From contig OZ037931.1 of the NCBI GenBank assembly GCA_964035575.1, forward strand, positions 71,567 to 135,566: a stretch of 64,000 nucleotides of DNA, given 5' to 3'. How positions within the stretch are numbered: position 1 is the stretch's first letter; each line of letters opens with the position of its first letter. The notes beneath the pieces were generated by a model that was not told the DNA's origin, made no database searches, and was given only the letters and a program-made list of their open reading frames with translations. A program made the translations under genes and the position numbers. Below are positions 1-11,000 of this stretch, in pieces. Source of the DNA: Rhynchopus sp. YZ270_cl-10 (Eukaryota; Euglenozoa; Diplonemea; Diplonemida; Diplonemidae).

Positions 1-3000
1 TAACGCATCGGTTCTAACGCGTCGGTTCTAACGCATCGGTTCCAACGCATCGGTTCTAACGCGTCGGTTCCAACGCATCGGTTCTAACGCATCGGTTGTA
101 ACGCATCGGTTACAACGCATCGGTTCTAACGCATCGGTTCCAACGCATCGGTTCTAACGCGTTGGTTCTAACGCATCGGTTCTAACGCATCGGTTCTAAC
201 GCATCGGTTCTAACGCATCGGTTCTAACGCATCGGTTCTAACGCATCGGTTGTAACGCATCGGTTCTAACGCGTCGGTTCTAACGCGTCGGTTCTAACGC
301 ATCGGTTCTAACGCATCGGTTCTAACGCATCGGTTGTAACGCATCGGTTCTAACGCATCGGTTGTAACGCATCGGTTCTAACGCATCGGTTCTAACGCAT
401 CGGTTCTAACGCGTCGGTTCTAACGCATCGGTTCTAACGCATCGGTTCTAACGCATCGGTTCCAACGCATCGGTTCTAACGCATCGGTTCTAACGCATCG
501 GTTCTAACGCATCGGTTCTAACGCATCGGTTCTAACGCATCGGTTGTAACGCATCGGTTCTAACGCATCGGTTCTAACGCATCGGTTCTAACGCATCGGT
601 TCCAACGCATCGGTTCTAACGCATCGGTTCTAACGCATCGGTTCTAACGCATCGGTTGTAACGCATCGGTTCTAACGCATCGGTTCTAACGCATCGGTTC
701 TAACGCGTCGGTTCTAACGCATCGGTTCTAACGCATCGGTTCTAACGCGTCGGTTCTAACGCATCGGTTCCAACGCGTCGGTTCTAACGCATCGGTTCCA
801 ACGCATCGGTTCTAACGCGTCGGTTCTAACGCATCGGTTCTAACGCATCGGTTCTAACGCATCGGTTCTAACGCATCGGTTCTAACGCGTCGGTTCTAAC
901 GCATCGGTTCCAACGCATCGGTTCTAACGCGTCGGTTCCAACGCATCGGTTCTAACGCATCGGTTCTAACGCATCGGTTCTAACGCATCGGTTCTAACGC
1001 ATCGGTTCTAGCGCGTCGGTTCTAACGCATCGGTTCTAACGCATCGGTTCTAACGCATCGGTTCTAACGCATCGGTTCTAACGCATCGGTTCTAACGCAT
1101 CGGTTCTAACGCATCGGTTCCAACGCATCGGTTCTAACGCGTCGGTTCCAACGCATCGGTTCTAACGCATCGGTTCTAACGCATCGGTTCTAACGCATCG
1201 GTTCTAACGCATCGGTTCTAGCGCGTCGGTTCTAACGCATCGGTTCTAACGCATCGGTTCTAACGCATCGGTTCTAACGCATCGGTTCTAACGCATCGGT
1301 TCTAACGCATCGGTTCTAACGCATCGGTTACAACGCATCGGTTCTAACGCATCGGTTCTAACGCATCGGTTCCAAGGCATCGGTTGTAACGCATCGGTTC
1401 TAACGCATCGATTCCAACGCATCGGTTCCAACGCGTCGGTTCTAACGCATCGGTTCTAACGCATCGGTTCTAACGCATCGGTTGTAACGCATCGGTTCCA
1501 ACGCATCGGTTCCAACGCATCGGTTCTAACGCATCGATTCCAACGCATCGGTTCCAACGCGTCGGTTCTAACGCATCGGTTCTAACGTATCGGTTGTAAC
1601 GCATCGGTTCTAACGCATCGGTTCCAACGCGTCGGTTCCAACGCATCGGTTCTAACGCATCGGTTCTAACGCATCGGTTATAACGCATCGGTTCTAACGC
1701 ATCGGTTCTAACGCATCGGTTCCAACGCATCGGTTCTAACGCATCGGTTCCAACGCATCGGTTCTAACGCATCGGTTCTAACGCATCGGTTCTAACGCAT
1801 CGGTTCTAACGCATCGGTTCTAACGCATCGGTTCTAACGCATCGGTTCTAACGCATCGGTTCTAACGCATCGGTTCTAACGCATCGGTTCTAACGCATCG
1901 GTTCCAACGCGTCGGTTCCAACGCATCGGTTCTAACGCGTCGGTTGTAACGCATCGGTTCTAACGCATCGGTTCCAACGCATCGGTTCTAACGCGTCGGT
2001 TCCAACGCATCGGTTCTAACGCATCGGTTCTAACGCATCGGTTCTAACGCATCGGTTCTAACGCGTCGGTTCTAACGCATCGGTTCTAACGCATCGGTTC
2101 TAACGCATCGGTTGTAACGCATCGGTTCTAACGCATCGGTTCTAACGCATCGGTTCTAACGCGTCGGTTCTAACGCATCGGTTCTAACGCATCGGTTCTA
2201 ACGCATCGGTTCTAACGCATCGGTTCTAACGCGTCGGTTCTAACGCATCGGTTCCAACGCATCGGTTCTAACGCATCGGTTCTAACGCATCGGTTATAAC
2301 GCATCGGTTCTAACGCATCGGTTCTAACGCATCGGTTCTAACGCATCGGTTCCAACGCATCGGTTCTAACGCATCGGTTCTCACGCATCGGTTGTAACGC
2401 ATCGGTTCTAACGCGTCGGTTCCAACGCATCGGTTCTAACGCATCGGTTCTCACGCATCGGTTCTAACGCATCGGTTCTCACGCATCGGTTGTAACGCAT
2501 CGGTTCTAACGCGTCGGTTCCAACGCATCGGTTGTAACGCATCGGTTCTAACGCATCGGTTCTAACGCATCGGTTCTAACGCATCGGTTCTAACGCATCG
2601 GTTCTAACGCGTCGGTTCTAACGCATCGGTTCCAACGCATCGGTTCTAACGCATCGGTTCTAACGCATCGGTTCTAACGCGTCGGTTCTAACGCATCGGT
2701 TCCAACGCATCGGTTCTAACGCATCGGTTATAACGCATCGGTTCCAAGGCATCGGTTGTAACGCATCGGTTCTAACGCATCGATTCCAACGCATCGGTTC
2801 CAACGCGTCGGTTCTAACGCATCGGTTCTCACGCATCGGTTCTAACGCATCGGTTCTCACGCATCGGTTGTAACGCATCGGTTCTAACGCGTCGGTTCCA
2901 ACGCATCGGTTGTAACGCATCGGTTCTAACGCATCGGTTCTAACGCATCGGTTCTAACGCATCGGTTCTAACGCATCGGTTCTAACGCGTCGGTTCTAAC

Positions 3001-3640
3001 GCATCGGTTCTAACGCATCGGTTCTAACGCATCGGTTCTAACGCATCGGTTCTAACGCGTCGGTTCTAACGCATCGGTTGTAACGCGTCGGTTCTAACGC
3101 ATCGGTTCTAACGCGTCGGTTCTAACGCATCGGTTCTAACGCATCGGTTGTAACGCATCGGTTCTAACGCATCGGTTCTAACGCATCGGTTCTAACGCAT
3201 CGGTTCTAACGCATCGGTTCTAACGCGTCGGTTCTAACGCATCGGTTCCAACGCATCGGTTCCAACGCGTCGGTTCTAACGCATCGGTTCTAACGCATCG
3301 GTTCTAACGCATAGGTTCTAACGCATCGGTTCTAACGCATCGGTTCTAACGCGTCGGTTCTAACGCATCGGTTCCAACGCATCGGTTCTAACGCATCGGT
3401 TCTAACGCATCGGTTCTAACGCGTCGGTTCTAACGCATCGGTTCCAACGCATCGGTTCTAACGCATCGGTTATAACGCATCGGTTCTAACGCATCGGTTC
3501 TAACGCATCGGTTCTAACGCGTCGGTTCCAACGCATCGGTTCTAACGCATCGGTTCCAGCGCATCGGTTCCAGCGCATCGGTTCCAACGCATCGGTTCCA
3601 ACGCGTCGGTTCTCAGGCGTTAGTTGCAACGCCTCGGTCG
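1..3640. repeat. 14-bp satellite array (about 258 copies)
   Basis: The unit is TAACGCATCGGTTC, repeated head to tail from the first base and decaying after about 3610. Variation is confined to a few sites: CAT or CGT in the middle, and TTCT, TTCC, TTGT, TTAC or TTAT at the junction. Rare variants mark higher-order structure. The variant CTAGCGCG occurs at about 1008 and again at 1218, exactly 15 units apart, inside longer matching variant strings. TCCAAGGC occurs at 1371 and 2743, exactly 98 units apart. The array runs off the left edge, so its full length is unknown. Subtelomeric or centromeric satellite are both possible. Confidence 0.97.
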
Positions 3641-4779
3641 CTGTGTTTTGCTGTGTGCGTTAGGTGTGAGGAGTATGGGGGTGGAAACGTATGGGGTGTT
3701 TTTTCTGTACATAGATATCTTGGGTTGGAGCCGGGTCTGCGCGGCCTTTTATGTGTGGGTTTCAGGCGGTGGTGGAAGTGTCCTATAAAGGTTAGTCCGA
3801 GTGTCTGGGACGAGTTAAGCAGCCCAACGTACGTGGGATGAGTTTTGTGTTAGTTCGTTACGTATGTTTCGGAGAGACTGTGGTATGGGAACGCACATTG
3901 TGATGTCAAACGTAGTGTATCCTAAATTGGGTTGCGTGGTTAGGTTAGGAAGACTACCGAGGAGTGTCACAAAGCTACACTTCCCGCCCTCTCGTGGCCC
4001 TCGGGAAGGAGGGAGGTCGTTCATTGCTACCTTCCCGCCAGCTTTCCCTAACCTCCCGCGAGAGACCCCCAAGGATGCATATTTAACTGGTGTCTTGTTT
4101 TTCCTACACACGTACACAACCAATAACAACTGAGCAGTGTTACACTTATTTTTGCCTAACTTTCTAGAGCCCACATAGAATGCAGTATTTTTCTAATCGA
4201 TGTCTCCCTCTCCGCTCCCCCCTCCCCAGTTAACTTGTTAAAGCAGCGTTGCTGCGACATGGGCAGATCTGGTGTTACTGTAGATGATAGTATAAGGTGC
4301 TTTAGTACATTTGTGCTTTTATTATCAAACACACCACCTTCATCAGGAATTTTTCCACAAATTTGTTTCCCCGGTGTGTTTTCCTTCCCTCGTACGTCAC
4401 ATTAATGAAACCCCTCCTCACATTGTTTTTGATATTTGGTTTGGGGTCAAGGTGACTAAGCATGAGAGCCTTAGGATCATGTTATAAACTTTTCTTTCTG
4501 TTTTTGTTGCGCTTTCAGGACCTCATCGATGGATCACTATTTGTACACCAGATCTCCTCCGCTGCCCCCCACCCCTCCCCCTCCCACCCAGGCAAACATA
4601 TCCCAAGCAGAATACACATAAATCAATGGACTCGCCTACTGCAGTGGAGCAAAAATCTGGGGTGTGTAGTTATTCCCCGTGTAAATTTCTCTCCACCCCC
4701 GTAATCCTTTACCATTAGGCATCCGATGTAATACAGGAGGCGTGTAATCAAAGAAAATAATTTCTAACTACCGTTCTTT
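3641..4779. other. Spacer between satellite and first gene
   Basis: No convincing gene is seen. Short open frames on both strands lack recognisable sequence. The stretch contains one copy of the CACGAGAGG-type hairpin motif (4448-4492) and pyrimidine-rich tracts. It joins the satellite without a sharp boundary and ends at the 7-bp target duplication of the fold-back element. Confidence 0.6.
4448..4492 (+). repeat. Motif-2 hairpin repeat, copy a
   Basis: This reads CAAGGTGACTAAGC, then ATGAGAG, then CCTTAGG and a T-rich tail. It is a diverged member of the family defined by the clear copies at 56842 and 59336. The AAG and CTT arms can still pair around the loop. Confidence 0.6.
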
Positions 4780-5061
4780 CATGGATAGAGAACGCGCGTG
4801 GACGCAACTACGCGCGTAGACGCGCGTACGCGCGTATTTTTGTGTGTGTTTTTTTTTTTACGCGCGTCCTAAAAAAACACCCAAAAACCCCTACTGCGGC
4901 CCCTAGCAGGGGGGGGTGGGGGGGTGGGGGGGGTATACCCCCCCCAACCCCCCACCCCGTGTACGCGTGAGTAAAAGGGTAAAAAAAACACAAAAAAGGA
5001 CGCGCGTCCACGCGCGTCCTTTTTTCTGTTTTTTTGCGTCGGCGCGCGTTCCCTATCCATG
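4780..5061. mobile_element. Fold-back (MITE-like) element with 7-bp target duplication
   Basis: The ends are inverted repeats: CATGGATAGAGAACGCGCG on the left and its near-perfect complement (one change in the first 19 bases) on the right, ending at 5061. GTTCTTT flanks both sides (4773-4779 and 5062-5068), an exact 7-bp target-site duplication. Inner arms are rich in ACGCGCGT, and the centre is a G-run/C-run palindrome around TATA (about 4910-4955) with quadruplex potential. No coding capacity is seen, so it is presumably non-autonomous. Confidence 0.85.
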
Positions 5062-5101
5062 GTTCTTTGTCTTTTTTTTTCTCTTTTCTGTTTTCTTTCT
5101 T

Positions 5102-5135
5102 CTATTCAGTAGAATAGATTGTATATGAAACAATT
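5102..5135 (+). repeat. Hairpin and AG-acceptor segment shared with 61725-61757
   Basis: CTATTCAGTAGAATAG forms a 6-bp stem with an AGTA loop. It follows a long pyrimidine tract and contains a CAG at 5107-5109. Almost the same 33 bases, including the following TATATGA, recur at 61725. Here the segment carries the first in-frame ATG of the pyrophosphokinase gene (5125). Confidence 0.7.
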
Positions 5136-6657
5136 TCTTTCCATTTTGCGTACTTCACGCTTACGTATTCCTCAAATGACACTTTTTCTCGTTCCCCCGA
5201 CCAAATTTAATACACTACAGCAACGATCCAGCAAGTTGAGAGTTTTGTGCGGAAACTCAAATCCCGAGTTTGCAAAGCTGGTTGCCGCGCATCTCGGCAC
5301 AGAGGTGATTAAGGCAAAATGCGACAAATTTGCGAACGGGGAACTGAACATTGCAATTGACGACCCTGTCCGTGGTGATGATGTGTTTATTTGCCACCCC
5401 ACATGCGCTAACTACGAGAGGAACCTGAACGTGAATGAAGCTGTGATGGAGCTGTTGCTTCTCATCCACACCGTGAAGCTCTCCTCAGCGAAGCGCATCA
5501 CCGCAGTCATCCCTCATTTCGCGTACGCACGTCAAGACAGAAAAGTATGCCTGAAAAACGCCCCTTTTTTTCACATGAAGTATGATTGGAAAGTCAACAA
5601 TGCATCTGGCTGCGTTCAACGAAAATAATCCTCCCCCTTTTCTAGTCGAGTAATCAACATCAGTTGGCGACTGTAAGAGTCGAATTTTGTTCTTCTTTAT
5701 TTTTTACAGATACACTGTCACGAGAGGGATTTGTATTTCAAGTTCCTGGTTTTTTTTCTTCAATACCTTAACCTAAACATTACTTCTAACATACAGTCTG
5801 AAGCACGTGTACCGATTAGTGCCTCCGCCATTTCTCAGCTTTTAGTGAACGTCGGAGTTGACAGGGTTGTGACGATCGACCTTCACTGCGGGCAGATTCA
5901 GGGCTTCTTCCGCAATACCCCTGTGAACAACATCCTCCCTTCAAGCGAGTTTGCACACTACTTGATGGAGAAGAACTTTAAGAAGGAGGAGTTGGCTATT
6001 GTGGCCCCTGATGCAGGTGCCGTTGAGCGTGCCCGTCGCCTGGCAGATCGCGTTCATGCCGACCGTGTTGTCACCATCTTGAAGCGTCGTGTCCAAGCTG
6101 GTAAGATCGATTCCATGCACATTGCAGGGGACGTGAAGGGCATGGTGTGTGTCATTGTCGACGACATGACCGACACATCAGGAACACTCTGCAAGGCAGC
6201 GGAGGTCCTGAAGAACCACGGCGCCTCTCAGGTATGCAAGTCGCTACACATTCTTCGTCAGTGCCACCGCATTTTTTATTTTGCTAAATTGACACCTAGA
6301 GCACAGAGCCTTATTTCTCGTCAAGCAGACTAGATTTTTTTATTTCACTATCATCCTTTACACCTTTAAACCCTATGCATCTAATTCACCATTTTACCAA
6401 AGGTATTTGCTATGATCACACACGGTGTGCTGACCGACCCTGCCTGCGAGCGGATACAAAAGTGCGACGCGCTGACTGAGGTGATTGTGACCGACACAAT
6501 TCCGCAGGCCCACAACCTCGTGCGGTGCAGCAAACTTGTCGTGATCTCCGTCTCGCCACTCATTGCCGAGGCAATGAGAAGGATCCACGAAGAACAGTCG
6601 ATGGACGACCTTAAGCCCACGCAGTTTCTCCCTCCCACCAAGGGAGAGCTGCAGTGA
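5125..6657 (+). CDS. PRPS: Ribose-phosphate pyrophosphokinase (PRPP synthetase), three exons
   Basis: The enzyme makes PRPP from ribose 5-phosphate and ATP for purine, pyrimidine and NAD synthesis, usually in the cytosol. Exons are 5125-5544, 5797-6231 and 6403-6657. Both introns begin GTATGC, end in AG, and lie in phase 0. The spliced product has 369 residues; starting at the next ATG (5176) gives 352, nearer the usual ~320. Family landmarks are RVTAVIP-like ITAVIPHFAYARQDRK at the end of exon 1, the TIDLHCGQIQGFF segment in exon 2, and the PRPP-binding loop VDDMTDTSGTL at about residues 261-271. Exon 3 supplies the THG turn and the conserved C-terminal domain. The first ATG lies in a repeated hairpin segment, so the start is uncertain. 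A CAG acceptor precedes it by 15 nt. Intron 1 carries a motif-1 repeat. Confidence 0.95.
5711..5742 (+). repeat. Motif-1 dispersed repeat in PRPS intron 1
   Basis: A short copy: TACACTG, then TCACGAGAGGG, then TTTGTATTTCAAG. It matches the 3' half of the longer copies at 15863, 36358 and 49884. It lies 55 bases before the intron's acceptor. Confidence 0.75.
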
Positions 6658-8085
6658 TACCCCAAAGTGCAAAAGGCTCTGTGTTTCACCCATCCCCACT
6701 CTTCCCATCCCTTCCAGCAAACCCTTTTTTGTCCCGGTTTCTGTCCTAAAAAAAAAACAAAGAAAAACCAGCCGCAGAACGACCACCTTAACATTGTTCT
6801 TGCCACTCTTTTAGTAAGCGGATGTATTCGCTTACCAGTCAAAAATATAATAAAAATAAATAATATGGGGGGGAACCATCGTTACTTAAACGGGATGGGA
6901 AGGGGAGGTGGGGGAAAGGAGACAGCACAGAATGAATGATAGAGTACGGAAAAAAAAAAAAAAAAGAAAAAAGAAAATCAACACAGCTTCTGAGGGGTGT
7001 GGTATGCGCGTTAGTTATGCTTACCATCTTTATTTTTTTTTGATTTTAAATGTGAGAAAAAAAGGTAAGTCGATCAGCGAGGCTCTCAAAGCTCATACAG
7101 AGTTTTATGAACAGAAAGTGCAAGCAAGATAATAATAATAAAAAAAAGAAGTCAAAGGATCAAACGTGCCGATTGCAGTAGATTTTTGCAGGGTTATCAC
7201 CCTGAGGATGTGACAGCAAGAGTCTTTTCAATTGAAAGGCCTTATCTGACACTATCTCGCTATTTTCTCCCTTTTTGTTTTCCCACACTGTTTTTGGTGC
7301 GGCTCCAGTCTTTATTTTATTTTGACATGGTGACGTAGGTTTAAATGTAGGTTTACAATGGGAGGATCACAACATTTTTTAAAAGGTGTGTTCTCTGTTC
7401 CAAGTTTTTATACTTACTCTATTTATCAGTTTCTTTTGTCAGCTTACTCACAGGGTGTTGAGAGCCCTGCTTACCCGAACAGTTGTGCGCCTTTTTTTTT
7501 TTCTGGCAGGGGGGTGGTGTGGGGAGGAGGGGTAAAGCTACAGTTGCAACAACTGCATCACAAAAAAAAAACAAAATCTTTATTTTCAGGATCAAATAGT
7601 TTTACTGGTATTTTTTTTTAAAGGCGATGACGGTCACCTGTTTTATTGATGACGTTGTTTTGTGTTTTATATGTTTAGCATATTCTAGAGGGTGTCTATG
7701 CGCACAACATCAATTCATATCTGTTTATTCATTTTTTTTATTTTCCTTTTTTTCCTTTTTCCCCCTTTTTTAGGAACAACAACTCCGTTTTTTTGTGAGT
7801 TCCCTGCGGTTCCACGAAGGGGGAGGATATCTGGGGATGTGTGAGTGTTTGTTGCTTCGGCTCCGCACAACCTTGGCAGAAGGAAAGAAAATGCCTTTCT
7901 GTTCTTTTTTTTGCTATATTGCGTTTTGAGCAGAAAAAAAAGCCCCCTCCCCCTCCCCCTCCCCCTCCTCCCTCCCCCCTTTTACCTCATCACTTTTCTA
8001 CACTGTCCCCCCTTTATAAAGTCACTCTACAGATGCCACTCTATAGAAGCAAGTTTCCATATGCTTCAGTGAGGAGGTGTACCAA
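6658..8085. other. Spacer between PRPS and the coiled-coil gene
   Basis: No gene is seen. The 3' flank has several AATAAA-like strings near 6840-6860 that could serve polyadenylation. The stretch is dominated by poly-A and poly-T runs. Just before the next gene is an exceptional pyrimidine tract of repeated CCCCCT (about 7940-7980), then acceptor-like AGs at 8031-8032 and 8068-8069. Confidence 0.6.
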
Positions 8086-11000
8086 ATGAGGCTTGCTTTG
8101 AAGGACGAACCGAAGAGAGAGATGACAGCAAGCGCTCATGTGGCAAAGGTGATGGCAACCCGCCAAGCAGGGTTGGACACACGGCACGACCTCAAGCGGC
8201 AGAGGTTATACGCAAATGTCAAGACAGCCACCCCGCAGATCCTGGAGGACCTGGTCAGTGGGAATGTCCCTCTCTCGGTGATTGAAAACCTAAAGTCCCG
8301 CAAGCTTGCAGATTTGAAGCCCGCAACGGAAAGGTCAGACCATCTGCCGGGTATGCCGCCAATCATCCCTAACATGCACTGCGCCAGTTCCTCCAAAAGC
8401 AAACAGCTCCATAGCACAATGGACTATTGCAGGGGTCTTGTTTCTGAGTCACTCCGTGACAGCACAGCGAGGGAGAACCCCGTTCAGAAGGAGGTGAAAC
8501 GGTTTGACATGATCCGCCAGGAGTTGGTGAAGTGCCTGATGCCGAACCCTTTGGGTGATTCTACCCGTCCGCCTGAGACGTTTTTGCGTTCTGCTGCGAT
8601 GCGTGCAGGGCACGACCCTGCTGATGTGTCTGACACAGATTCCGAGCCAAACGACATCAAACGTGCATTGAAGGATTTGTCGTCACCGATACCTGATGGC
8701 ACGGACCGCGACATGGACGACCTGCTCAAGAGTGTTGCCAAGACGCATGAGTTGCGCACAGTGAAGGACGACTTCCTGCAGGACCTTCCTCTGCACAACA
8801 GGGAGCGCTACATTGCACACATACGCGAATGCGAGCTAGGCGACACGGGCAGGGTGCTTGAGAGCAAGGCAGCGGTGTCGAACCTCCTCAACAACGGAGA
8901 CAACAACGGGGCCCTCCGTCGCATCATTGAGGGTGAGCTCTTCACGTGGGCAGGAAGCTGCGAGGGGTCGGGCCTGCGTCGTGTAGAGTCCAACATAGAT
9001 GCCGAACTCAAGCGCGCAGAGGACGACACAATGAAGAACCAAACATCCGAATTCGAACGCACGCGAACAGACATGCTCAGTGCAAACCACCAGCTGTCGA
9101 AGGCGGCAGGCGACATGATGTCTCACCTGCAGGGGCTCCAAAAGAACCAGCGTTTCTTTGAAAACTACATGATGCGCACCACAACGGCCACCAACACTAC
9201 TATGTCCATTGCCCCGGACAAGCCTAGTACTCTCGCAGAACAGAGCAAAAATGGGGTCGGCAGCTGTGCGTCTATTTCAAGCCTGAAGCCTACACGGCGG
9301 CGACGATCTGCGCGTTCCGCATCTCGCAGTGCTGTTGTTCTGAAGGAAGACTTCCAGGCCTCTGAGGGCACCCCTGCGACACCCTCTTCGGAGGTGTTGG
9401 GCACTTCTGGGATGGACCATTCAATGCTGCAGGGTGCGCGGCTGCTCACAGATGCGGAGGCAGGGTCGAAGGAGGTGCTTGCGTCCTCTTGCGACGACCA
9501 GCGCGAGGTTGTGCAGAACCTGCTCTCTCGCAGGCAGGAGGACGTGATCCGAATCAAGCAGGAGAAGGAGTCGCTCGAGTCCAAATACCGCCGTCTCGTT
9601 GCACTGCTCCGCGCTGAAGTCATCTTCGTCAAGGCAAAGATGGAGGAGCTGCGGAAGTCCTCCAACGAAGTCGTCCGTGGCATAGGGTACACAGAGTTCT
9701 GGGAGACAACGCTGGCCCCCGAGGACCTTGACAAGCAGATCAACGACACCGACACAGAGTCGCTTCTGCACCAACTCCGCCAAAGCATCAACATCGCCTC
9801 TGAGGCCGAACGTGAGCAGCTCACCTCCCTGCGCGAGGAGGTCAGACGCTACAAGAAAACTGCTGAAGACGCCGAAACCCAAAACGCGCTCTTAAAACGC
9901 ACCGGCGACGCAACGAAGAAGGCCTTCCAACAGGAGGTGAAGGCGCTGCGGGCAGACCTCATCTCGCTGCAGGAGGTCGTCAACGACCGTGATGCCTCGC
10001 TCAAGGCGGTCAACTTCCGCGTCCACTGCTGCAAAGAGCAATACACCGAGTTGCAGACCGACCTGAAGGTCGTCAAGGACGACAACAACAACCTCACAAA
10101 CGACCTAGCAATGCTGCAAGACTCGTTGTCCGACACTGTGCCAGTGAGCGAGCATGAGGACGCAATAAAGAAGCTTCAGGAGCAGCACCAAAGGGAGATG
10201 ATTGCCGAACGACTGAAGCGCTCGGCAATCAGCAACAAACTGGGCGAAGCGAGAAAAGAGATTGACGCCTTCCCCGATCGTCTCCGCGAAGTCGAAGCAC
10301 AACACGGCACCGAGCTCTCCAAGCAATCTGAAGAAACTGCTACGGTCATCAAAACGAGAGAGACGTTGTGTCTTGAGTGGATTGACCGTGTGCGGAAGGA
10401 GGTAACGTTTTTGTGCGATTTGCGAGAGACAATGCAGAACGTAGCGCCTCAGCACGTCAGACGCTACGTGTTTGACACCATCACCACGAAGCTGCAAAGC
10501 AGCATTGATATATTGGGTGTTTCCAACCCTCTTTCGTCGTACCTCACAGGAACGAAGAACCCTGTCAACAAAGAGATCGAAGCTGCGTTTGAGTACCTGA
10601 AGCCACAGCTGAAGTTGACCTTGACTGGGTACAAAGACGATACGCAAGGGAACCAGCTTGCTCTACTGGAGACAGAGGTGATGGAGCTGCGGGAGAAGAA
10701 CCTGCACATGACCACCGAACGTACAAATGCGTCTAATGTTTCATCTGAACTGACAGCAGAGAGAGACTACGCACGCAAGCTGATCAACCACTTCTGCTAT
10801 CTGTTCCGAGCTGCCATATGCACGAAGCTGTCTTTGGCCACGCTTTCACAACAGCAGATTCGCGATGAGTTCACAATTCTTCCTAACTTTGCGGAAGTGA
10901 AATGGACGACAGAAGAAACTAACATCAACGACACGATGCTCGCATACATCTCCTCCAAGGTCGAGCTGGAGAAGCAGAAGCGGGCCTTTAAGGAGTCTGC

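Noticed and set aside
1470-2920. Minus-strand open frames with repeated MRWNRCVRTDALEP-type peptides
   Set aside because: They are translations of the 14-bp satellite; three units give 14 codons, so the open frame is automatic.
1-3640. CRISPR-like array
   Set aside because: Units are contiguous, with no spacers, and the rest of the window is clearly eukaryotic.
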